A stretch of 50,093 nt of DNA from Acidovorax sp. (GTDB lineage Bacteria; Pseudomonadota; Gammaproteobacteria; Burkholderiales; Burkholderiaceae_C), in NCBI GenBank assembly GCA_018780365.1, contig JADMJR010000040.1, positions 1 through 50,093 of the forward strand, given 5' to 3'. The notes beneath the pieces were generated by a model. The model did not search any database and was not told the origin of the DNA. It worked only from the letters and a program-made list of their open reading frames with translations. The position numbers were made by a program, and so were the translations under genes. This document shows, in pieces, positions 18,981-26,049 of the stretch. Every line of letters starts with the position of its first letter. The first letter of the stretch is position 1.

Positions 18981-19946
18981 TTACTTGATGAAGCTCGCGT
19001 CGAACGTGACCGCCAGGTCCTCATTCGCCTTGCGGATGATGCCGGCCTCCAGCAGGATGGCCGTGGCGTCTTTCATGAAGGTCTGCAGCTCGCCCGCAAA
19101 GAACTTCTGGTTGGCGGCCTTGTCCTGCCAGCGCAAGAACGAGGACGACTTGGCAAACTGCTCGCCCGTCTGCTTGACGGCGGCGCCCATGATTTCGTTG
19201 GACTTGGCCGGGTCGGCCTTGATCATGTCCAGGGCCTGGAAGTACGAGTTGGCCAGTGACTGCGCGGCCTTGCCGTTGGCCTTGAGCCAGGTGGGGTCGC
19301 AGCCCACGGTGTCCATCACCATGGGGTAGTCGAGCGTGGTGGCCAAAATCTTGCCCGAGGCGGGGTTGTCGCGCACGGTGGACAGGTAGGGCTCATACGT
19401 CATGGCGGCGTCGTTCTGGCCCGCCACGAAGGCCTGCGCGGCCGCCTGGGGCGACAGCGTGGTGGTCTTCACGTCCTTGAGGCTCATGCCGTTCTTGCTC
19501 AGCATCCAGGCCAGGCCGAAGTAAGGCGCGGTGCCGGGCGCATCCACCCCAATGGTCTTGCCCTTGAGGTCGGCAAAGCTCTTGATGTCGCCACGCACCG
19601 CGATGCCGTCGGCGCCGTAGGACTTGTCCATCTGGAAGATCTGCACGATGGGCACGCCGTTGGCGTTCCAGGCCACATGCGTCTCGACCGTAGTGGCAGC
19701 GCACTGGATGGACTTGGAAGCCAGGGCCAGGTGGCGGTCCTTCTGCGGGATCATCTTGATCTCCACATCCAGACCGTTTTTCTTGAAGATGCCCGCCTTG
19801 TCGGCGAGGGTGAGCGGTGCAAAACCCGTCCAGCCGGACATGCCCAGCACAATCTTGGTGTCCTGCGCCTGGGCCGGTGCGGCCAGTGCCATCACGCATG
19901 CTGCTGCCGCTGCCAGCGACGTCCATTTCACAACCGATCGAGTCAT
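18981..19946 (-). CDS. Periplasmic substrate-binding protein (NMT1/THI5-like)
   Basis: About 321 aa. The signal peptide MTRSVVKWTSLAAAAACVMA is followed by LAAPAQAQD. The mature part begins TKIVLGMSGWTGFAPLTLAD and has GIFKKNGLDVEIKMIPQKDR, typical of the NMT1/taurine/nitrate binding-protein fold. AGGAG precedes two adjacent ATGs (19949 and 19946); spacing favours 19946. It is the first gene after a perfect HutC-like palindrome (20028-20041) and so probably starts the hut transcript. Likely ligand: histidine or urocanate (inference). Confidence 0.92.
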   Translation of the reverse strand: MTRSVVKWTSLAAAAACVMALAAPAQAQDTKIVLGMSGWTGFAPLTLADKAGIFKKNGLDVEIKMIPQKDRHLALASKSIQCAATTVETHVAWNANGVPIVQIFQMDKSYGADGIAVRGDIKSFADLKGKTIGVDAPGTAPYFGLAWMLSKNGMSLKDVKTTTLSPQAAAQAFVAGQNDAAMTYEPYLSTVRDNPASGKILATTLDYPMVMDTVGCDPTWLKANGKAAQSLANSYFQALDMIKADPAKSNEIMGAAVKQTGEQFAKSSSFLRWQDKAANQKFFAGELQTFMKDATAILLEAGIIRKANEDLAVTFDASFIK

Positions 19947-20027
19947 CATCTGCTCCTGTTTGAAAAAAGTACCACCCCAGCCGGTCCGCACCTGCGTTCC
20001 GGTCGCCATGATGACACTGGGAGCATA

Positions 20028-20041
20028 CCTGTATATACAGG
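20028..20041. promoter_or_regulatory. Probable HutC operator upstream of the hut-linked transporter
   Basis: CCTGTATATACAGG is a perfect 14-base palindrome, 82 bases before the binding-protein start. It shares CCTGTATATACA with the site before hutH. No other copy was noticed in the window. The promoter itself is not clear. Confidence 0.7.
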
Positions 20042-20140
20042 GTAAACACCAGCAAAACCGGTTCATCGGGCGAGGTGATACGTACACAGCAAAAACGGGG
20101 CCAGGCCACGTGGACTTAGCAGGGCCTGCAGCAGAAACAC

Positions 20141-20203
20141 AAATACTACAAAATTAATAGCAACAAATGCTTTACCAGAGCGCGGTAACGGCCATTTTTT
20201 CAC
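20141..20203. repeat. Interspersed ~60-bp repeat (family A), downstream of histidine kinase
   Basis: Pattern AATACTACAAAATTAATAGC, then TGCTTTACCAGAGCGCGG, then GGCCATTTTTTCAC. It lies in the 379-base non-coding gap 19947-20325 between the hut block and the kinase gene; apart from this repeat and the HutC site I see nothing else there. Confidence 0.65.
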
Positions 20204-20325
20204 AAACGACCCATGGCTACCAGGCCACGGGCCCACAAGGGCTATCGCACCACCCCAGTGCAGGCCTGCGCCGAGCAGGCGCCGCACCTGCGGGGCAACG
20301 CTGCGTCCCTCCCGGGGACAGAAGC

Positions 20326-21714
20326 TCACTCCACCACGGGCAGGCGCACCGTGACCGAGAGGCCCGGCTCGGCATTGCGCATGTGCAGCTGCCCGTCGTG
20401 CGCCTGCGCCACCAGGCGGCACAGGTACAGGCCCAGCCCCACCCCGCCGGTGGTGCGCTGGCGGGCCGTGTCCGGGCGGTAGAAGGCCTGGGCCAGATGC
20501 GGCAGGTGCTCGGGGGGCACACCCCGGCCATGGTCGCGCACTTCCAGCTCCACCAAGCGCCGGTCGCCGTCCAGCCGCAGGTGCAGCTCGGGGGGCAAGG
20601 CCCCCGATTCGCTGTGGCGCAGGCTATTGTCCAGCAGGTTGCGCAGCAGCAGCCGCAGGCGGGAGCGGTCGAGCCGGATGGTGGGCAGGTCTGGCGGCGC
20701 GTGCAGCACGATATCGGCGGCGCCCACATGGCGGGAGCCCAGCTCGGCGATCACCTCGCGCGCCAGCTCCGTGAGGTCGGTGGGCTCGCGGTGCAGCGCG
20801 GCGTGGCGCCCGGCCAGGCGCTCGCTCTCCAGCAGGTCGGTGATGAGGCCCGCCATTTCGCCCAGGTCGCGCAGCAGGGCCAGCCGCTGGGCCTCAATGT
20901 CGGCGGTCTCGGGCAGCAGCTCGGTGTTCAGCCGGGCGCGGGTCAGCGGGCTGCGCAGCTCGTGGCTCATGGCCAGCAGCAGGGCGCGTTTGGCTTCGAG
21001 CATCTGGTGGATGTCGTCACCCATGGTGTTGATGGTGGCCGCCAGCTGCCCTAGCTCGTCGGGCCGGTGCGCATGCCGCACGGGGATCGGCTGGGCGAAG
21101 TTGCCATTGCCAAAACGCTGGGCGCCCTGGCGGATGTCGTCCAGCGGGCGCAGCAGGTGGCGCACATACACATAGGCCAGCGCCGTCAGCAGCAGCAGCA
21201 CGGTGAGCGTGCCCCAGGCGATGCGCGGGCGCTTGTCCCACGACAGCGCGTTGAGGCCAAACTCGATGTGGTGCCCATCGGCCGTGGTGCGCTGCAGCAG
21301 GCCGTGACCGCTCTCATCGCCCGCCCAGTGGTCTTCCTTGCGGAACTTGTCGCTGATCCAGTCGGAGCGTTGCTGGTCGGGGTGCGAAGCCCAGTGGATC
21401 TGCGGCCCGTCGATGCGCAGCGTGACGGGCAGGCGGTTGGCAATCGCCTGGGCACGCTCGATGCTGGGCGGGCTGCCGATCTCGGCGGTCAGCCGGTCCA
21501 CATAGTCCATCAACAGGGGTCTGGCCGCTTCTTTCCACCCCACGGCTACTGCCTTCTGCACCCCGCCCATGAAGGTGACGGCCACCGTCACGGCCAGGGC
21601 CATGAACACCAGCACCAGGCGAATGCGCAGCGAATGCCCCACGGCATGCCGCGCACGGCGGTGCCAGGGGCAGTGGGGGTCGTGGGCCGCGTGTGCCTCT
21701 CGCATCCTCATCAT
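20326..21714 (-). CDS. Two-component sensor histidine kinase
   Basis: 462 aa membrane kinase. A first transmembrane helix is at ~29-50, then a ~115-residue periplasmic sensor region, a second helix at ~165-185, a HAMP segment (RHLLRPLDDIRQGAQRFG), the H-box AMSHELRSPLTRAR with the phospho-accepting histidine near 250, and a HATPase domain (NLLDNSLRHS, DHGRGVP, GGVGLGLYLC). It overlaps the response regulator gene (ATGA at 21714-21711). Domain order matches CpxA/EnvZ-type kinases. With a Spy/CpxP-like lipoprotein two genes upstream, an envelope-stress or metal role is likely. Confidence 0.92.
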   Translation of the reverse strand: MMRMREAHAAHDPHCPWHRRARHAVGHSLRIRLVLVFMALAVTVAVTFMGGVQKAVAVGWKEAARPLLMDYVDRLTAEIGSPPSIERAQAIANRLPVTLRIDGPQIHWASHPDQQRSDWISDKFRKEDHWAGDESGHGLLQRTTADGHHIEFGLNALSWDKRPRIAWGTLTVLLLLTALAYVYVRHLLRPLDDIRQGAQRFGNGNFAQPIPVRHAHRPDELGQLAATINTMGDDIHQMLEAKRALLLAMSHELRSPLTRARLNTELLPETADIEAQRLALLRDLGEMAGLITDLLESERLAGRHAALHREPTDLTELAREVIAELGSRHVGAADIVLHAPPDLPTIRLDRSRLRLLLRNLLDNSLRHSESGALPPELHLRLDGDRRLVELEVRDHGRGVPPEHLPHLAQAFYRPDTARQRTTGGVGLGLYLCRLVAQAHDGQLHMRNAEPGLSVTVRLPVVE

Positions 21715-22397
21715 GGTGCCGCCCGCCGCAGGGCCAGCGAATAACCGGCATTGCGCAGCGTCTTGATGCAGTCCAGCGGCTCCAGCTTCTTGCGCAGCCG
21801 GCTCACCACGATGTCCACCGCGCGGGTGTACAGCTCGGCCTCATGGCCGCGCAGCTGGTTCAGGATGTCGTCTCGGCTGAACACCTTGCCGGGCTCGCGG
21901 GCCAGCAGGTGCAGCAGGTCGAATTCGGTGCCGGTCAGCTCCACGGCCATGCCCTGGCGCAACACACTGCGGCGGGCCGCGTCGATGGTGAGCCCGTCGA
22001 ACTCCAGCGAGCCCACGGCCGCACCCTGCCCCGGCCCGCGCCGGCGGCGCAGCACGGTCTGCAGGCGCGCCACCAGCTCGCGCGGCTCGAAGGGTTTGGG
22101 CAAATAGTCGTCGGCCCCCAGCTCCAGCCCCACCACGCGGTCCATCACCTCGCCGCGCGCCGTGAGCATCACGATGGGCAGGTCGCCCTGCTTGCGGATG
22201 GTGCGGCACAGCTCAAACCCATCCATCTCGGGCAGCATCACATCCAGGATGGCCGCATCGAAGCCCCCCGCCCCCAGCTGGGCCAGCCCGTCGCTGGGTT
22301 TGAGGGCGTGGACCAGCTCCAGCTCGAACCGCTGGAAATAGATGGCCAGCGGAGGCCCGAGCTGGGCGTCGTCGTCAATGAGCAGGATGCGGTGCAT
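21711..22397 (-). CDS. Response regulator, OmpR/PhoB family
   Basis: 228 aa. The receiver domain has the acidic pocket LIDDD, the phospho-accepting aspartate in AAILDVMLPEMDG (near 50) and the lysine in YLPKPFEPREL. The C-terminal winged helix contains VELTGTEFDLLHLLAREPG and RAVDIVVSRLRKKLEP. The ATG at 22397 is preferred over an in-frame TTG six bases upstream. It is coupled to the kinase gene by a 4-base overlap and resembles CpxR. Confidence 0.93.
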   Translation of the reverse strand: MHRILLIDDDAQLGPPLAIYFQRFELELVHALKPSDGLAQLGAGGFDAAILDVMLPEMDGFELCRTIRKQGDLPIVMLTARGEVMDRVVGLELGADDYLPKPFEPRELVARLQTVLRRRRGPGQGAAVGSLEFDGLTIDAARRSVLRQGMAVELTGTEFDLLHLLAREPGKVFSRDDILNQLRGHEAELYTRAVDIVVSRLRKKLEPLDCIKTLRNAGYSLALRRAAP

Positions 22398-22414
22398 GCG
22401 CAATTCTCACACTG

Positions 22415-22744
22415 TCAGGCGTTCATTCCGTTGAAGGCCCCGGCGGCGCCGTCGCCCAAGCCGCGCAACGCGCGGTGCCGCACGATCAAGCGGCGCAGGC
22501 GGCCCTGGGCGCCCGCATGGAGTGCATCAAAATGATCGGCAGCAGCCAGCAAGGCGGGCAAGGTGTGGGCTGCGACCTCGGGCTGGCGGGCCACCAGGCC
22601 CAGCGCATGCTCGCGGTCAAAACGCGGCCCCCAGACCAGGGACATCAGCTCATCGTGGGGATCGGGCATGCCCGCCAGCAACGCAGGCCCGTGCGTGCGC
22701 ACGCCCTGCGCCAGGCGGTGAATGGGTTCCAGCGTGGGTGACAT
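22415..22744 (-). CDS. Hypothetical protein between Spy-like and response-regulator genes
   Basis: 109 aa, helical and Ala/Leu/His-rich, without a signal peptide or transmembrane segment. It begins MSPTLEPIHRLAQGVRTHGP. I do not recognise a family. It lies 18 bases after the Spy-like gene and 17 bases before the response regulator start, so it should be co-transcribed with both. That tight spacing is the main reason for calling it a gene. Confidence 0.65.
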   Translation of the reverse strand: MSPTLEPIHRLAQGVRTHGPALLAGMPDPHDELMSLVWGPRFDREHALGLVARQPEVAAHTLPALLAAADHFDALHAGAQGRLRRLIVRHRALRGLGDGAAGAFNGMNA

Positions 22745-22762
22745 GGAGAGGCCCCCCTGCCA

Positions 22763-23230
22763 TCAACCGCGTGCCATCCAGCCCTTGCGCCGCTGCATCA
22801 GCTCGCGCACCTTGTGCTGCTGCTCGGGGTTCAGGCTGTCGTAGAAATCTGCCATCGCGCTGACCACCTCGGGGCTGTGGGCCTGCACGGCGCGGGTTTT
22901 CTCCTCCAGCAAGGTCTGCGCGCGTGCGCGGTCGAACTTCTCGCCCGCCACAATGGCCTGCATTTCTGCGCGCGGGTCGGCCGTCTTGCCAATGAACGCC
23001 GTGCGCTGCGCCTCCATCTTGTCGGCCAGCACGTTGAGCTTGGTCTTTTGTGCGTCGTTCAGATCCAGCTTGCTGCTGACGCGTTCAACCACCTTGCCGC
23101 GCACTTCAGCCATCTTCTCGGCACTCATGGGGCCACGGTGGTGGTGGTTGCTGGAGCAGGCCGTCAGACCGCCCACCGCAATGGAAGCGCCAAAGATGCC
23201 CATCAGGGTTTTCTTGATCCAGGGTTTCAT
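22763..23230 (-). CDS. Spy/CpxP family periplasmic lipoprotein
   Basis: 155 aa. The signal peptide MKPWIKKTLMGIFGASIAVG ends in a lipobox LTAC, so it is probably a lipoprotein. The mature part is helical, starting with a His-rich stretch (SSNHHHRG). LDLNDAQKTKLNVLADKM and LNPEQQHKVRELMQRRKG are LTXXQ-like motifs, as in Spy and CpxP. AAGGA lies before the ATG at 23230. In the family such proteins act as periplasmic chaperones or as inhibitors of a sensor kinase; the two-component genes downstream fit that. Confidence 0.85.
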   Translation of the reverse strand: MKPWIKKTLMGIFGASIAVGGLTACSSNHHHRGPMSAEKMAEVRGKVVERVSSKLDLNDAQKTKLNVLADKMEAQRTAFIGKTADPRAEMQAIVAGEKFDRARAQTLLEEKTRAVQAHSPEVVSAMADFYDSLNPEQQHKVRELMQRRKGWMARG

Positions 23231-23371
23231 GATGCAGTCCTTTCGCGGACGGTGTTGAACATGACCCTGATGGTGCCGCGCGGCGCGCGCCACGTCGTCT
23301 CGACGCAGTTTCGGTTTATTTCATTTTGTTTCGCATGGTGAATTTATGCCCGCACTCTTTTTTTGTCGGGT

Positions 23372-23779
23372 TCAGCGGACCACGGCAGACAACACCACCA
23401 AACGGTTGGCCAGCAACGCCGCCTCGTTCACCATTTGCGCCAGAGGCTTCGCACCGATGCTCCAGCCGCCATACCAGATGCTGAACGCCGTGACGCCCGG
23501 AAAGGACTGCCCTCCTTGCGCACCGTAAGCGGCAATGGCTTCGTCAATGCGCGCATGCAGGGTGGAATCCCCCACCTGCACCTTGCCATCAAACACCCTC
23601 GCCAGGTATTGGTGAGAGCCTTCATGCCGAATATGCAACGTGAGCACCATCATCATGTTCTCCCGCACGGGCACCACAAGCCCATCAGCAAATTGAGCAG
23701 GGGCAGCTGCCGAGCCCACTGCACCGGCCCATGCCACTGCCTGCCACTGCCAAGGTTTTATCGGCACCCACCACAACAT
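23372..23779 (-). CDS. Hypothetical exported protein
   Basis: About 135 aa when started at 23779, where AAGGTG precedes the ATG and the N-terminus (MLWWVPIKPWQWQAVAWAGA then VGSAAAPAQ) looks like a Sec signal peptide. A longer in-frame start at 23872 gives 166 aa. The mature part contains VRENMMMVLTLHIRHEG and YLARVFDGKVQVGDSTLHAR, then a C-terminal VNEAALLANRLVVLSAVVR. I do not recognise the family; the charge pattern suggests a soluble periplasmic protein. Confidence 0.6.
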   Translation of the reverse strand: MLWWVPIKPWQWQAVAWAGAVGSAAAPAQFADGLVVPVRENMMMVLTLHIRHEGSHQYLARVFDGKVQVGDSTLHARIDEAIAAYGAQGGQSFPGVTAFSIWYGGWSIGAKPLAQMVNEAALLANRLVVLSAVVR

Positions 23780-23924
23780 GCAAGCACCTTGAAGCCATCC
23801 GCACAGGCCCACTAGCACAGAGGCCGTGTGGCATCTGCGCCAGAAGGAGGCAATGGGTTGCCCTACGGACATCCGGGCGGAGTGCCCCCGGAAGGTTTTT
23901 GGCCATCACCCAACCAGAACCCCA

Positions 23925-24185
23925 TCAATCGAACGATGGCTCCAGGTCGCAGTGCGGCTGAAGCCGCGGCGCGGAAGCAGGCCATCCCCCAGCACGCAAC
24001 GTGGCACGACCCAGGCCGGTGATGTAGAGCACATGGGCTTTTTGCTGCGGTGCATCTACTGCGGGGAGTTTGACCTCCACCATGCCTGCGGCTCGCAACA
24101 CCCGCAGTTTGTCAATATTGATGGCATCCGACTCCATCAGAGGCAACTCATCGCTTGCCAGCCCCTGCAGGTATTCCATTGGCAT
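23925..24185 (-). CDS. Small hypothetical protein
   Basis: 86 aa starting MPMEYLQGLASDELPLMESD. I chose the ATG at 24185 because GGAGG lies 5 bases upstream; a longer frame to 24281 lacks such a site. The middle (DKLRVLRAAGMVEVKLPAVD and ITGLGRATLRAGGWP) looks like a small winged-helix-like fold, so it may bind DNA, but no family is recognised. It is the last ordinary gene before the accessory region. Confidence 0.6.
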   Translation of the reverse strand: MPMEYLQGLASDELPLMESDAINIDKLRVLRAAGMVEVKLPAVDAPQQKAHVLYITGLGRATLRAGGWPASAPRLQPHCDLEPSFD

Positions 24186-24284
24186 AGCGGCCTCCGGCTT
24201 GAATGAGCGGGCATTGTGCTGCGCTGGGAGGTGATTTTCAAGAACTGATACACAAGAGTACAAGGCCGAATGGCAGTACACCGA

Positions 24285-24453
24285 CTAGGGAACCTCTGCA
24301 CGAATCGAGCGGTAAGTGGGCGCTGCGGATCGGGATGGGCTGCAAGGCGCAAAACGCAGCAATAGCCGTAGCTATTGCGAGTATTTGCAACGCGGCAGAC
24401 CGCCCGAGACCGCAGATGCACACGGCGCGGTGATTTGTGCAGAGGATCCCTAG
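24285..24453. mobile_element. Probable MITE (161 bp plus CTAG flanks), IS5-like ends
   Basis: Terminal inverted repeats GGAACCTCTGCACGAAT (24289-24305) and, read on the other strand, GGATCCTCTGCACAAAT (24449-24433) match at 15 of 17 positions. A perfect CTAG lies outside each end (24285-24288 and 24450-24453), like the target duplication made by some IS5-family transposases. The interior has no coding frame and contains a dyad around TAGCCGTAGCTATTGCG. It marks the left edge of the accessory region. Confidence 0.75.
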
Positions 24454-24649
24454 CGGCCAAGCCGAACCCCTGGCATGCCGCCCAGCAGCTGGGGTATGAG
24501 GCATAGGGATGGTGTTTCGCACCTACGGCCGCTTCATCAGGGAGGATTACCAAAAGCCCAAACCTGAATTGCGCATGGTGGGAATTTCCAAATCGGTGTG
24601 AATTCCGTGTGAATTCACCGACACCACCAGACACCAAAGGGCAAAAAAA
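24454..24649. other. Non-coding remnant sequence left of the integrase scar
   Basis: No convincing gene. Short frames exist on both strands but lack ribosome-binding sites and family features. Contains GTGTGAATTCCGTGTGAATTC. Probably decayed mobile-element DNA. Confidence 0.5.
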
Positions 24650-24683
24650 AACCGCCACAGACTGGGGTTTCCAGTGTGTGGCG
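24641..24683 (-). terminator. Rho-independent terminator of a lost integrase gene
   Basis: Stem CCGCCACAGACTGG / CCAGTGTGTGGCGG (one mismatch, 5-base loop, 24651-24683) with a run of A's at 24642-24650, which reads as a U tract on the minus strand. It lies 4 bases after a relic integrase start codon (24689-24687), as if the gene between them had been deleted. Confidence 0.75.
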
Positions 24684-24689
24684 GTGCAT

Positions 24690-24782
24690 GGGGGAACGTC
24701 TCAGGGTGGGGGAACAGGCGTTTTTCAGAGGAGAACGGGGGAACAATTACCGTTCCCTGCAATGCATTGCACCCTGTTCCCC
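24690..24782. repeat. GGGGGAAC / TGTTCCCC arm-type repeats, relic copy
   Basis: GGGGGAACG at 24690, GGGGGAACA at 24708 and 24737, inverted TGTTCCCC at 24775. The matching set at the intact right end is at 38845, 38865, 38893, 38931 and 38943. Probably integrase or excisionase arm sites. Confidence 0.7.
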
Positions 24783-24865
24783 GATTCGTGCCCCGGTTCA
24801 GCGTTAGCTGTGGTTGGACACGACTAGATCTCACTAGACGCTAAGTTATTGAAAACACAAAGAAA

Positions 24866-24898
24866 AAAGGCATCCAATGGATTGCATTGGATGCCTTT
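24866..24898 (-). terminator. ssrA-type terminator hairpin, displaced copy
   Basis: Perfect 14-base stem AAAGGCATCCAATG / CATTGGATGCCTTT with loop GATTG. On the minus strand it is followed by TTTTCTTTG, the same tail as the tmRNA terminator at 39022-39054, though the stem sequence differs. Confidence 0.8.
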
Positions 24899-24909
24899 GG
24901 ACAGGTTAC

Positions 24910-24922
24910 TGGTGGGCTGGCG
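24910..24922 (-). other. attL: ssrA 3'-end fragment at left edge of the integrated element
   Basis: TGGTGGGCTGGCG matches the tmRNA 3' end (TGGTGGAGCTGGCG, 39066-39079) apart from one missing A. It lies 11 bases from a terminator hairpin, as in the real ssrA. It marks the probable left boundary of the ~14.2-kb element. The exact crossover cannot be fixed from one sequence. Confidence 0.6.
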
Positions 24923-24984
24923 TCTACTGAATGAATCCTTGAAACCCGCATGAATGCTAGGTTCGTGATTTTCAGTTTGCAGTT

Positions 24985-25005
24985 TGTTCCCCCATTTGTT
25001 CCCCC
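24985..25005. repeat. Left-end arm repeats TGTTCCCCC x2
   Basis: TGTTCCCCC at 24985-24993 and 24997-25005, 12 bases apart start to start, followed by GCTTTGCCTT. The right end has the same pair at 38931 and 38943 with the same spacing and the same GCTTTGCCTT flank, in the same orientation. Confidence 0.75.
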
Positions 25006-25059
25006 GCTTTGCCTTCGCTGGGCCATGCGCTCCCACAACACAACCCCCCTTGCAAGGCT

Positions 25060-25140
25060 GCGCAACAGTTCGGGGACGCGACGCGAATGACCCGCATGCA
25101 AGGTGCCCCGGAAGAACCTAACCCGGGGGGTGGCAGGCCA
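25060..25140. repeat. Direct repeat, copy 1 of 2
   Basis: About 81 bases sharing GACGCGAATGACCCGCAT..AAGGT.CCCCGGAAG with 25379-25462. The substitutions do not follow a codon pattern, and the surrounding frames differ, so it looks non-coding. Confidence 0.7.
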
Positions 25141-25202
25141 GCCACGAAGGACCCGCACATTGGCGGTTCGCTCATTTCCTTCCGGGTGTGACTGATTTTT
25201 GC

Positions 25203-25307
25203 CGGGGACACCGGGGACAAATGGGGAAACCGCACGCAACCCATTGTCATCATTGAAAAAAGTTGGCCCCGGAGACGCCGGGGCCAAACGAATATCTGCC
25301 GGGGACA
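25203..25307. repeat. CGGGGACA repeats near the left end of the element
   Basis: CGGGGACA at 25203-25210, 25212-25219 and 25300-25307. They are the reverse complement of the TGTCCCCG iterons beside the integrase terminator at 37394-37497, so the element has inverted sets of this motif near its two ends. Confidence 0.65.
25254..25287 (-). terminator. Rho-independent terminator, minus strand
   Basis: Perfect 10-base stem TTGGCCCCGG / CCGGGGCCAA with a 5-base loop (25263-25287), followed on the minus strand by CTTTTTTC (25261-25254). It would end leftward transcription near the left end of the element. Confidence 0.8.
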
Positions 25308-25378
25308 AATGAATCCACAGGGGTGCGTCAGCGTCCAAGCATTGAAGGCACGCCTTCACTTAACCCCCTATAGGGACT

Positions 25379-25462
25379 TGCGGAACAGCCCGAGGATGCG
25401 ACGCGAATGACCCGCATACAAGGTACCCCGGAAGGACCCAACCCGGGGAGGTGGCAGGGCCA
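25379..25462. repeat. Direct repeat, copy 2 of 2
   Basis: Second copy of the 25060-25140 repeat, about 319 bases to the right and in the same orientation. Confidence 0.7.
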
Positions 25463-25874
25463 CCGTCCCAAACATAAAAGCCCGTCCAGACTGCGGGTGC
25501 AATCCACACATTCATCTTTTCGACTGGAAAGCGCAAAGGGCGCTCCCGTTCTTCTTTGGTACCGCAGCGGTAAATACTGCGCGGAAGGAACTCACCACCC
25601 CCACCATCAAGCGGCGCGGTGGGGCGCCTGCGGCGCTTTAAGTACCGAATGCCGCCGAACCGCAACTACACCAACCCCACCGCAATGGCATCAACCACCT
25701 GCACAAACAGGATCACCAACGCCCGCAGCCTGACGTAGCGCTTCCATAACGCTTCCACTCCGTCTGCGTCTTGTGTTCGCAGCAGCTGGACTGCCCTGAT
25801 GCCAGCGCACTGTGCGGCCGTGCCGACAGCAGCGTGGCCCTGGCAGGCGATTTGAACTGCGCTCTGCGAGCAGT
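25463..25874. other. Gap without a supported gene
   Basis: A 101-codon minus-strand frame (25665 down to 25360) crosses part of this region and the second direct repeat. It has no ribosome-binding site, ends in repeat-derived sequence and shows no recognisable domain, so I do not call it a gene. Otherwise I see nothing until the promoter at 25875. Confidence 0.4.
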
Positions 25875-25902
25875 TTTACAACATAGGATTTCTGGCTATA
25901 CT
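25875..25902 (+). promoter_or_regulatory. Sigma-70-type promoter for the YozE-fold gene
   Basis: TTTACA at 25875-25880, a 16-base spacer and TATACT at 25897-25902, about 148 bases before the ATG at 26050. It is close to consensus and AT-rich against a GC-rich background. The leader between them has no obvious structure. Confidence 0.65.
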
Positions 25903-26049
25903 TTTCGTCAAGCCACTCCGCTGGCTAGCGCGCCCACAGTGCGAAGCCGGTCCCGGCAGCGTCAAATTTCAACCTGTTTGGCCTTCTTCAAGGGTCTCTC
26001 TGGCTTGGTGTGTGGGCGCATCTTTCCTTGGGGACCACTGGAGTACGCC

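Larger units (their letters stand above)
24641..24922 (-). mobile_element. Stump of a decayed ssrA-integrating element (integrase deleted)
   Basis: This segment repeats the architecture of the intact element's right end (37558-39078) in the same order: integrase terminator, start codon, three GGGGGAAC repeats, an inverted TGTTCCCC, an A-rich hairpin terminator, then TGGTGG(A)GCTGGCG from the ssrA 3' end. Spacings agree: third repeat to inverted repeat is 38 bases in both, and hairpin to ssrA fragment is 11 bases in both. Only the integrase coding sequence is missing. It looks like the right end of an older tandem element. Confidence 0.7.

Noticed and set aside
24137-24658. 173-codon minus-strand frame across the MITE
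   Set aside because: Runs through the MITE and its flanks; the part upstream of 24185 has no gene-like features.
25360-25665. 101-codon minus-strand frame in the left part of the element
   Set aside because: No ribosome-binding site, overlaps a direct repeat whose other copy is not in the same frame context, no domain.
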